Assembly (NCBI GenBank): GCA_037127255.1
Contig: JBANSL010000009.1
Location: 22,594,475 to 22,658,474 of the forward strand
Length of the DNA stretch: 64,000 nt
Reading direction: 5' to 3'
DNA from: Persicaria tinctoria
Taxonomy: Eukaryota > Streptophyta > Magnoliopsida > Caryophyllales > Polygonaceae
The position numbers were made by a program, and so were the translations under genes. The notes under the pieces are model-generated. The model was not told the DNA's origin. It was given only the letters and a program-made list of their open reading frames with translations, and did not search any database. Below, piece by piece: positions 13,699 to 22,962 of this stretch (the first letter of the stretch is position 1; each line of letters starts with the position of its first letter).

Positions 13699-14277
13699 CA
13701 GGGTCGTCCAATGATTTTTAGGGGCCCTGTTCAACTTCAATCGTATACTAAATTTTAATAAAAAAAATTACAAAATATGTAGTAAATTAGTATTAAAAAT
13801 ATTTTAAAATTTTAATTTTGAAAAATAGTAAAACTAGGCCAAAAAAAATTTAATATAGGACTACTTTGTACGAAGTATTAGATTTTAACTCACTGTATTT
13901 ATATTGTTACATTTTTTCACATTTTTAATCCTAATTGACTATGTTTTAATTTACAATTCAAAATTTCAGTTAATTGTTAATTTAGTAATAGAGGAAAATA
14001 GCTGTTTTTTTTCTACAAATCAGGAGAGTTTCTTGCAAAAAAAATTATTTGAAAAAAAAAAAGAAAAAGAAAAATTGGGTATTAAAAAGATACTCCGTAA
14101 TAACAAAAAATTGGTCAAAAATTGAATGAATGGAGGCAGGTGCTTGGAATCGAACTCCCGTTTCGGAGCTTACTTTAAAAATTCCTTGGGTCAAGTTACC
14201 ACCAGGCTAAGAAAACAGGATGAAATATTGGGGCCCTGTTCTGTTGGGCTGGTTGCACACCCTAATGGACGGGCCTG
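13699..14277. mobile_element. Non-autonomous hAT element, 579 bp
   Basis: Ends CAGGGTCGTCCAATGA and, inverted, CAGGCCCGTCCATTAG match over most positions and are flanked by an exact 8-bp duplication TTAATAGA (13691-13698, 14278-14285). GGGGCCCTGTTC blocks lie just inside both ends. No transposase. It is in glycosidase intron 1. Confidence 0.88.
14134..14210 (-). other. tRNA-like block inside the hAT element
   Basis: The minus strand reads TTAGCCTGGTGGTAACTTG (A-box-like) and GGGAGTTCGATTCC (B-box-like) 50-60 bases apart. It is inside 13699-14277 close to one end. It could be an internal SINE remnant or a fixed part of this hAT family. Confidence 0.45.
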
Positions 14278-14540
14278 TTAATAGACATTGTGATTTTGTG
14301 TTAGTTTCTTACTTGGTAAGCAGAAGAGCCAGCCCCAAATATGAAGTCCTTAGGAAAGCTACTCCGAGTGAGAGCTTGTTCAGCATTGAGAGTTAAGAAG
14401 CTCCCCATCACCATAACCAGAACAACCATCTTCTTGATGCAGGACGAGTTTCCATGGCAGCTGGTTTCAACACTTGCCATGCTTAGCTTGCTTAATAGTG
14501 TATATATTGTTGAAATAATAAGTCGTCACAGCATCCCTAG

Positions 14541-14550
14541 CTATATATAC
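14541..14550 (-). promoter_or_regulatory. TATA box of the glycosidase gene
   Basis: GTATATATAG on the minus strand, about 61 bases upstream of the exon 1 ATG (14480). Spacing and orientation fit a core promoter. It looks intact, so the relic may still be transcribed. Confidence 0.5.
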
Positions 14551-15045
14551 TCACACAACAAGGGGAGGAGGCCGCGGTTGGCGACGGAGATCAAGGATGA
14601 AGGCTTCGGAGGCGGGAGATGATGGGTGATGGAAGGCCAAGTAAGGTGGCGGTGTAATGGGAAGCCGGTGGGCAAATGTGTTGTGACACAGGGAGGGCGG
14701 CGGCCAAAGGTGTTGATATTTTAATTGAGGACTCAGTCTTTTTTCTTCTTTTAGTCAATTGCCAACCCTCCAAAAAAAAGAAAAAAAGAAAAAAAAAAGA
14801 GAGAGAAAAGAATCCTTTAAACATTATGTCGGTCGTGAGGTTTTTAGAGCCCAGTAGGTAGAAATAGAGTTTCTTTTTAACAATAAATATATTCATAATT
14901 GTTTTTTTTAAGAATATCAAACAATGTAAAATTTTAATTATTTAGCCATTATTGAATTCGATTTTTTTATCACTAAAAAGAAATTTACCGGTTTTCAGTA
15001 GTATATGAGTATGACTATATATATAATAATGCTACTGTCTCTCGC

Positions 15046-15455
15046 CGGTGGAAATCGGACGGGTCGGGTTCGGTTAGTCGGGTTTCGGGTCATTCGGGTT
15101 TCGGATAATGTCTAATAATTTGGTCATTCGATTGGGTCGGGTTCGGGTTTCGGTTGTATTGGGTTTCGATTGTCTCGGGTTTTGGTTGTCTCGGGTTTCG
15201 GCAATATTCATTTTGAAAATCTTACTAGAATGTATCTTAAAGTTCGGGTTATTTCGGATTTCAGTTATAACGGGTTCGAGTCTTAATGGGTTTAGGCTGA
15301 ATCGGGTTCGGTTTATTCAGATTTGGGAAAGTTTCGGTTATCGGTTATTAGGATTCGGGTCCAAAATGGGTCGGGTTAGGTCGGTGTTTAAAACAATCGG
15401 TTCTAGATCGACCGGGTCGGGGTTTTCGGGTTCGGGTCTGGTTTTGCTAGCTCTA
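15046..15455. mobile_element. Non-autonomous hAT with CGGGTTCGGGT repeats, 410 bp
   Basis: The right end TTTTGCTAGCTCTA is the inverse of TAGAGCTAGCAAAA, the left end of the element at 20682. The left end is degenerate (CGGTGGAAATCGGACGG). Flanks are TCTCTCGC (15038-15045) and TCTCTCGG (15456-15463), a 7/8 match. The interior is many variants of TCGGGTTTCGGGT; the open frame across it is a by-product. Confidence 0.72.
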
Positions 15456-15644
15456 TCTCTCGGTACGCAATAGGAAAAAAAAACTATGATTTTTGGATCT
15501 AGCAATATACTTATTTACCGAATTTTAGAATATTTTCTTACATGCCTATTAAAAAATGTGAATTTTCTAGTGAGAAATAAAGGTGAAAAAGTGTTATTCT
15601 TTTAATTTTCTTTTTCTTCCTCGTGAATGTAAAATAATATGGAT

Positions 15645-15765
15645 TGGAAGATCACGAGATTGATTGTAATGTCCTCCTTGAGGGTTTCCATCCATTGATA
15701 AACATATATATAGTTTACAAAGGTATTGGGCCCACTATAAATGATGAGACCTATGTAATCTATCA
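15645..15765 (-). repeat. 3' LTR of the short-LTR Copia
   Basis: 121 bases, matching 18670-18798 closely (shared ATCACGAGATTGATTGTAAT and a TCTATCA end), with a short internal deletion relative to the other LTR. Confidence 0.88.
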
Positions 15766-17774
15766 AACCCCCGCAGTCGAAACTGGAGGGGGCCGTACAG
15801 TGAGACTGGAACGAAAATCAATGAACAACTGTCTAGATAAACCCTTGGTGAATATATCAGAGTACTGATAAGAGGACGGAACATGTAGAACGCGGACATG
15901 TCCAGTGGCAACCTTGTCCCTAATGAAGTGGAGATCAAGCTCAATGTGCTTCGTGCGTTGATGCTAGACTGGGTTGCTAGCCAGATAGACGGCGGAGATG
16001 TCGTCAGTGTAGACCAGAGTGACATTCTGAAGAGGGTAACGGAGCTCAAGCAGGAGATTGCGGAGCCAAGAGCACTCGGAGACAACGTTGGCAACACCCC
16101 TGTATTCTGCCTCAACGCTGGAGCGAGAAACGACAGACTAACGCTTGGCTGACCACGACACAAGGGTGTCGTTGAGGAAGACATAGTAACCAGACGTGGA
16201 GCGACGTGTGTGAGGACAACCACCCCAATCCACATCATTGTAAACAACAAGATCAAGCTTAGAGGAAGGAATGATCGTGGTGCCGAGCTCGAGGGTGCCG
16301 CTGATGTACCGAATGATTCGCTTCAAAGCTTGAAAGTGGGGTTCCCTGGGTGCATGCATGAACAAGCAGACCTGCTGAACGGCGTAACTGATATCAGGCC
16401 TGGTGAAAGTGAGATACTGAAGAGCACCAGCGAGTCTCTTCTACAATGTCAGATCGTCAACCAAAGGACCAGAATGAGCACTGAGCTTGTTGGATGTATC
16501 GACAGGGGTGGCGACTGGATTACAGTCGACCATCTTAGCCCGAGCAACAATCTCAGCAGCATACTTACTTTGTGAGAGAAACAGACCAGACCGATGACGC
16601 TGAACAACAACTCCCAACAAGTAGGACAACTGACCCAGATCAGACATGGCGAATTCCGCACTCAACTGCAAAATAATGGACGCCCAAAGAGGATCAGAAG
16701 AGGCGGTGATAATGATGTCGTCGACATATAGTAGCAGGAATGCCAAGTCTGAGCCTCTGCGATAGATAAATAGAGAAGTATCCGAACGACTGCCAATGAA
16801 ACCCAAACGTAGCAGATGAGAGGCAAAGCGCTGGAACCAAGCCCGCGGAGCCTATTTCAGACCATACGAGAGCACTTGAGGAGACATACATGCTTTGGAC
16901 GATCAGCATCAGCAAACCCCAGCGGGTGCGGCTGAAACATGTAGATTGTCTCATTCAGATGGCCATGCAGAAAGGCGTTCTTGACATCTAACTGATAGAT
17001 GGCCCAGTTGCGCGACAAAGCTAGACTCAAGACCACTCGAATAGTGGTAGGCTTGACCACATGGTTGAACATCTCATTACAATCAATACATGCCTGCTGA
17101 GATCGACCGTTGACCACAAGACGGGCTTTGTAGCGCTCCAACGTCCCATCAGAGCGAAACTTGTGACGGAAGAGCAACATACAACGAATGACGTTTACCT
17201 CAGGAGGGCGGGGGACAAGAACCCAAGTACCATTCTTCGTAAGGGCCCTGTATTCGTTGAGCATAGCCGCCTGCCAATTCGGGTCGAGGAGGGCTGTTTT
17301 GTGGGAGGTGGGAATGGGGGAAAGGGAGGTCGGGGGTGATTGGGAGTCGGGAAGGACGGGGGCAAGGGGGCGGAGCCTGGGGGAAATGATGCGGGCGCAG
17401 CAAGGTTGTGGGCGCCGCTAGTTGATTGGCCGCGTGCTGCGGCCGCCGCCAGTAGGTGGGGCGATGGTTGGGGTGTGGGTTGTTGATTGGCTGCGGCCGC
17501 AGCATCTTGCTGCGGCCGCGACATCACTTCATGGCGAGAGGACGGAGGGGTGTAGTCATGGTGTTGAGCGGCGGGGTGATGTGCGGCATTCATGGAGACG
17601 ATTTGACGAGGTCGGAAGACACCGGAGACGCTGCGGGTGTGTGGTCTGGTGGGGGGGGGGGGCGGTGGTGGTGGTGGGGGTGGGGGAGAAGCCGGAGCAC
17701 CGAGAGAGCTTTCGGTAAAAAGGAAATGTGGGAATGGTGCCTCTGACTCTGACGGAGACATAGGGGGTGGAGCG
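15766..17774 (-). pseudogene. Copia pol remnant: hinge, reverse transcriptase, RNase H
   Basis: Minus-strand blocks in order are a proline-rich linker (about 17300-17770), the RVT_2 start (NEYRALTKNGTWVLVPRPP, about 17264), LDVKNAFLHGHL, the catalytic YVDDIIIT near 16720, YLLGVVVQ and the RNase H start (about 16140-16360). In-frame stops occur near 16857, 16440 and 16138. The protein would copy the element RNA in the particle, but this copy cannot make a complete enzyme. Order and motifs are those of plant Copia pol. Confidence 0.85.
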
Positions 17775-18166
17775 TAGGGATGGCAACGGGGCGGGTTCGG
17801 GGCGGGGAGTACCCTCCCCGTCCCCGTTTGCAAAATGTCTCCCCGTCCGCGTTCGGGGATCAAAAATACCCCCCGTCCCCATCCCCGTCGGGTCCCCGTC
17901 CCCATCGGGGAATCCCCGTCCCCGCTTAATTTTCCCCGTTTGCATTCCCCGCGGGTTTTCCCGTCGGGTTCCCCATTTAAAACCCATGGTTTCCCCCAAC
18001 GGGGACGGGTCGAGGATCGGGGTGGTGACTACTATCCCCGTCCCCGCGTGGGGAATCACTTTGCCCCCCATCCCCGTCCCCATCCCCGTTTAAAATCCCC
18101 ATCCCCGTCCCCGTCGCAGGGATTACCCGCAGGGAACTGGGAGTCCCCGCCCCATTGCCATCCCTA
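17775..18166. mobile_element. GC-rich hAT MITE nested in the Copia, 392 bp
   Basis: Ends TAGGGATGGCAACGGGGCGG and its inverse CCATTGCCATCCCTA, with an exact 8-bp duplication GTGGAGCG (17767-17774, 18167-18174). The body is repeats of CCCCGTCCCC. No coding capacity. Confidence 0.93.
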
Positions 18167-18466
18167 GTGGAGCGTGGGTGAAGCTTGTGAGGGGCGGTGG
18201 AGGACTGATTGGGGAAGTACAAGGACCCAAAGGTACGAAGGTGATCATACCTAAGCAAAGTGCAATACAGTGCCTGAGTTGGTGAGCAATGGTGGAGGGT
18301 GGTGGAAGGGAGAATGTTTAGGAGATAGCACGTGGTGGCTAAGGCGTAAGGCCAATAGAGAAGGGGAATGGATGTGTGGAAGAGGAGAGATGGGGATGCA
18401 GTTTTTGATGTTGGAGATCATGAGGGCGGAGTGGAAGGGCGGTTTGTTAGTAGGTGGGTCGGCCAT
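18167..18466 (-). pseudogene. Gag start fused to integrase C-terminus by deletion
   Basis: The minus-strand ATG at 18466 opens MADPPTNKPPFHSALMISNI, a Copia gag N-terminus. After about 35 codons it passes into the end of the integrase (DHLRTFGSLYFPNQ, TAPHKL), in a shifted frame. Most of gag, the protease and the integrase core are therefore deleted. The nested hAT MITE at 17775-18166 then separates it from the hinge. Confidence 0.7.
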
Positions 18467-18472
18467 TGCGAC

Positions 18473-18476
<4 letters not shown>

Positions 18477-18528
<52 letters not shown>
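18477..18528. repeat. (GA)n microsatellite
   Basis: GA dinucleotide tract in the Copia leader between primer site and gag ATG. Confidence 0.95.
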
Positions 18529-18532
<4 letters not shown>

Positions 18533-18669
18533 GACGGCGGGAAAGAGAGGCCGAGAGGGGGAGGTGGGCGGCGCCGGTAGGGTGGAGGCAAGGGGGAGGG
18601 GCGGCGGCTAGGGTTTAGGGTGAAGAGAAAATAAGAATTAGGGTGTGAGGATTTTAGGCTCTGATACCA

Positions 18670-18798
18670 TGTAAGATCACGAGATTGATTGTAATGTTCT
18701 CTTTGAAGGTTTCCATTCTTTGATAAACATATATGTAGGTTACAAAGGTATTGAGCCTTTGTGCCCACTATACATGATGAGCCCTACGTAATCTATCA
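18670..18798 (-). repeat. 5' LTR of the short-LTR Copia
   Basis: 129 bases, bounded by TGTAAGATCACG and TCTATCA on the plus strand. The primer-binding site abuts its inner end at 18669. Confidence 0.88.
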
Positions 18799-19146
18799 GG
18801 ATAAACACTAAAAAACATATCGTCACTTTGCAAATTTATCCAAATAATTAAAATACTATAATCACTTAAATAAATATTTTAAAGTCACGTGAGTTGTTAG
18901 TTAAAAACCACCGGTTCTTTCCATTCTTAGCAAAAATTAAAAGATATAGAGACCTTTTTAGACTATTTTTCGTTTACTTGAAATCTTGAATAAATTAACA
19001 AGTTATATCACAATTGAGTTTTTTTTAACGTATATATATTACATATTTTTCTCTCGGGATCCTACAGTCCTACTCATAGAGGATCCTAGGCGACCGCACC
19101 CTCGATCTACCCCAAGACCTGGCCTACCGTAGTACATAGTATATCC
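18799..19146. other. No recognised feature
   Basis: AT-rich sequence, no coding or repeat structure seen except a CG-richer patch at about 19050-19140 of unknown origin. Confidence 0.5.
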
Positions 19147-19149
19147 TAA

Positions 19150-20645
19150 GAGCATCCACAATGGTGACACTCAAGTTGAGTGTCTTAACCATTTTTTTAT
19201 TTAAAAAAAAAAGAAATGTCAGAAATTGCACTTGAACCAAGAAAGTGAGTTTCTTCTTCCATATACTCTCTCACTTTTTTTTTTGACTAGGTAAAAATTC
19301 GAAGGTCAGACAAGCCTGACTCATCGATAGGCCGACAAAGTCGGCAGACGGCGAACCGTCAAACGAACAATCCTGAAAATAGAAATATAGAAAACAAGCG
19401 AAATGACCCAAAACAGCAATAAACTCTACAACAAAACGAATCAAGAAGACCAACTCCAAGAAAGCTGAGGAAGCCGCCGAAGAACGAAGCCAAGCACCAC
19501 CGAACAGTGACACCGCGGGCCAGCGGTACAGTAGGACTCTATCTCCTATGGGTAGTGCAGACGAACTCCAAGGAAACATTATCCCGGTTACGGAGTCGCC
19601 CTGAGCGCACCACCACGACCCCAGCCAGACCCGACTCCAGACTCCACGCCCCCCCAACCAAGCAGAAGACCTCCTCAAAACATCGGAAGTAGAGCCGCAA
19701 ACTGCTCGGACAAAACGCCACCATGATTTCACCTACAAGAATAACGTCAATCCCTTGCGGGATATAATCAAACCCTTTCGGGTGAATTTACTCAAACCCT
19801 CTCGGGAAATTTAATACACGAAAAGCTTCCTGGTTTTATTAAATTCTTCTAATTAATATTCCACCGGACTAGCTTTGGACCCAAGGAAAGACTTGGGCCC
19901 AAAGCAAGAAATTTGGGCTTAGATCTAAACAAGAAAGGGCCACCTTAGGGTCCAAGGAGACCCATGAGCCAACCTTGCAGCCTAAGGAAGGAGGAGGCCA
20001 GATTCACACAGACTACAGAGGGGAAAGCTACGACGTTGGGTGGACAAAGGCGGCGACCGGCGCCGGAGAGGGAGACGAACGGACCCGAGCCCACCCGGAC
20101 AAGATGGACGAGAGGCCGAGCCATGATAGACCACAAATTGGGGGAGACAGACAAGGAGACAGACTCGATAGAAGGAGGCAGCAGGCAACACCGACAAAGA
20201 CGAAGGCGATTTAGGGGAGAAAAGCATTCTGATCCACACACCGAATACCGATTCACGGAGAAAAGGAAGCGTATCAACCGCGAAACAGAGGGATTGAACT
20301 AGGGTGGACGGTTTAGGAGGAGAGAATGGGGGCGAAAGGTTGAAAACAAGCCGAAGGATGAAGACGTACCCGATGAAGGTCGAAACCGACCAAGATTCAC
20401 GATTAAGGGTGGAAAATTGAAGATCCCCAACCCAATTTAAGGAAAAAGAACCAAAAATTTGGGATTTGCCATTGATGAAGATTTCTCAAAAAGGGGATTT
20501 GCCATGAACGAGGATTTCTCAAGAGAGAGTTTTTACTCTCTCACATTAGTTCTACAAAAAATCTGACTTTTATTAAATATTCTGACATTTTCTTTTTTTT
20601 TTTGTTATTTTTAAGACACCCACAAAATATGGGTTATGGGTGCTC
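19150..20645. mobile_element. Harbinger-like MITE split by a retroposon
   Basis: Ends GAGCATCCACAATGG and GGGTGCTC (inverse GAGCACCC) are flanked by TAA (19147-19149, 20646-20648), the target choice of PIF/Harbinger elements. The two arms (19150-19274 and 20545-20645) are partly inverted copies of each other. All the sequence between is a later retroposon, so the MITE itself is only about 230-240 bases. Confidence 0.78.
19275..20533 (-). mobile_element. Poly(A) retroposon, 1259 bp, non-coding
   Basis: An exact 11-bp duplication TACTCTCTCAC flanks it (19264-19274, 20534-20544). The plus strand starts with a T run, so the element is on the minus strand with a poly(A) tail. No reverse-transcriptase homology is visible; the open frames in it look like chance. 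The 3' end has two adjacent hairpins (GACGGTTCGCCGTC; GCCGACTTTGTCGGC) and the tail CGAATTTTTACCTAGTC before poly(A). Related copies lie at 8739-8860 and about 62780-63960. Confidence 0.85.
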
Positions 20646-20681
20646 TAATAAGTGGAGCCAAAAGAAAACGCCTAACATAGT

Positions 20682-21893
20682 TAGAGCTAGCAAAATCTGA
20701 CTCGACCCAAAAACCCGACCCGACTCATTCGAAAATCTGGAGTCAACTGAAACCCGAACACGAGACTGACCCGACCCGAACCTGACCCAACTCGAAACAG
20801 ACCCGAACACAGATAAACCCGACTTGACTCTAAACCCGACCCGAATTTAAACCCGACCCAACTCTGAACCGACTCGACTCTCAACCCGAACCGACTTGAA
20901 ATGGTTATTTAACATCAACATTTTAATGCGTGAATGTTAAATGGTTTTTTTTATTTGAACACAAGTTTATGATTATACTTTTAACATATAAATATCTCAA
21001 AACCTGTGACAATATCTATGAGAATAAGCAAACAACTAAACATCTCAATATCTCAAGTTCTCAACATCTTCATCACTAAAATCTATAACAATATCACAAT
21101 ATTTATGAGATGCTCATTCAATAAAATAAGTAATCTAAATCCGAAAGGAATTGAAAAACCAAACTAACTGAATTACCCAAAGAAAATAACGATTTCAATA
21201 TCAAGTATTGCTACCAAATCACCAAAAGTCATTTAATTCCGACAAGAATGAGTTCCTGATAAACAATAGTAATTACCCAATGAAATGGGCATTGAAAATG
21301 AAATGGGTTAATGATATAGTCAAACCACAAATAAGCTCATTTGCAACTTGCTAGTTAAAATAAGGTTAAATCCTAAATGTACAATTAATTGGATTTAATT
21401 ATAGCTCCGATCAATTGGTTTAAATGTTTAAAAAAGAACGATGTTGACGAATACCGAATTTCCGATTATGACTTTTTTGAAAATCGGTCGACAACCGATG
21501 AGTCAATGACAATGAGTGTATTCAACCGAGACAAAATTACATATTCAAGTAGTCAACCGAGTCAAAATCATTTATTTTAAGTAAATTACATATTTAAGTA
21601 TTCAACCGAGTCAAAATCAACCTAATTATCCAAATGGGTCGAATATGATTCAACCGAAAACTCAAACAAACTATACCCACTTTGATTTGAAATTCAAATG
21701 AGACCGATCCACCTCTTGACCCGAAATCCGAACGAGCCTGACCCACTTTGACCCGAACCCGAATGGGCATGACCCGGTTTAACCCGAAACCCGACCAATT
21801 TAAAATTCATTATTACCGAACCCGATCCGACCAGTACCCGAACTGACCCGACTCGACAGTGACCCGATCCAAACGACCGACTTGCCAGCTCTA
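20682..21893. mobile_element. Non-autonomous hAT with CCCGACCCGA repeats, 1212 bp
   Basis: Ends TAGAGCTAGCAAAATCTGA and, inverted, TAGAGCTGGCAAGTCGGTC. Flanks AACATAGT (20674-20681) and AGCATAGT (21894-21901) match at 7 of 8. Both arms are runs of AACCCGACCCGA variants, and the centre is AT-rich. Same family as 15046-15455 in the opposite arrangement. Confidence 0.85.
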
Positions 21894-21901
21894 AGCATAG
21901 T

Positions 21902-22249
21902 TATTAGAAATTTCTTTTAAAATAATATATTGGAAAAACCTTAAACTTTATCGAGTTTTTTAATTTAAGATTTCATGGTTTGATCGAGTACCAGTTTTAT
22001 ACCAACTGAGCTTAATATGCCTTTTAAACTCTTCAATTCTCTCGATCAACTAATTTAGAAAAAAGGTCCGTAGTCTTTAAGACCCTACTTATGGAAAATA
22101 CTAGACGACTATTTATTGTTTAACCCCTACAATTAACAAATTATTTATTAAAAAAATACATAAATTTATTTTCACTTTTTCCTAAACTACGGAGTATTTA
22201 ATATTTTTTAATATAAACTATTCAATATATTTATTTTATTTCATATGTG
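21902..22249. other. No recognised feature
   Basis: AT-rich spacer before the LINE. Nothing supported. Confidence 0.5.
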
Positions 22250-22962
22250 AAATGCTTCATAATCTCATATTCTCAACAACAAACCCAATTGAACGCGCCT
22301 CACGCGCGGGATGTGAAAACCCCCCATCTCCCCATCCTCCCCGAATAAAGAAACCCTTGTCAAAAAATTCTTTCCATCTCTTTCTCGTGCTTGCAATCCC
22401 GTACACCTCCATTGCAGATCTCCCATCCTTACCTCTGGGTTTGGATGATAATCCTACCTTAACCCTCCTCTGGGTAGATCTATTTCATTATCACTCTTAC
22501 ACTGGCCTCTTGTTATTAGCGATTTTAGTTTTCCCCAAATCTCAGATTGCGTATGAGGGTGTTCTAAACCCTAATCCCTTCAAATTTGTCCTTCGTTGGT
22601 ATGGTTTTGGGTTCAAAAAATGGTTTTCTGTTGAGGACTGGCCTGATCGTCCCCCCCTTGGCCTAATCGGAGGTGTACGACTCCTAAGTGTGTGAAGATT
22701 TGTTCGATTTTGGTGGGTTCCCGACTTTGCAATTCGGAGAAGTTTGATTACTGTTACAAGATATTGGGGATGGGGGTGTGGGGGGTGCTCGGTTGGGTGG
22801 TGGTGTTTTGTGCGCTCTCCATCCGAATGGGGACTGCCTGCTTCTCCTATCTAAATGGTGGGCAACGGGGTGATCTCTTGCACTTCATCTTCTCTCTTCT
22901 TTCTCTCTTTCTCTTCTCATCCCAAAAGTTTAATTACTCTTCCTTTGTGTGTGTTCTGAGCA

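Larger units (their letters stand above)
15645..18798 (-). mobile_element. Copia retrotransposon with very short LTRs, internally deleted
   Basis: Direct repeats at 15645-15765 and 18670-18798 are the 3' and 5' LTRs of a minus-strand element. TGGTATCAGAGC (18658-18669, minus) is the primer site, and a GGGGG-rich polypurine tract lies next to the 3' LTR. The 4-bp GGAT flanks both sides. Only part of gag, the integrase C-terminus, a proline-rich hinge, reverse transcriptase and part of RNase H remain. A hAT MITE is nested at 17775-18166. Confidence 0.88.

Noticed and set aside
15108..15473. 121-codon open frame with SRVS/GF repeats
   Set aside because: It lies wholly in a hAT element made of CGGGTTTCGGGT variants; a by-product of the repeat.
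17195..17905. 236-residue proline-rich protein as a host gene
   Set aside because: It is the hinge between integrase and reverse transcriptase of the minus-strand Copia, and it runs into the nested hAT MITE, which has an 8-bp duplication.
18270..18611. RERERERE-type open frame
   Set aside because: It is the (GA)n microsatellite in the Copia leader.
19271..19732. 153-codon minus-strand open frame as a gene
   Set aside because: It ends in the poly(A) tail region of a retroposon with clear target duplication, and the related copy at 62.8 kb does not keep the frame.
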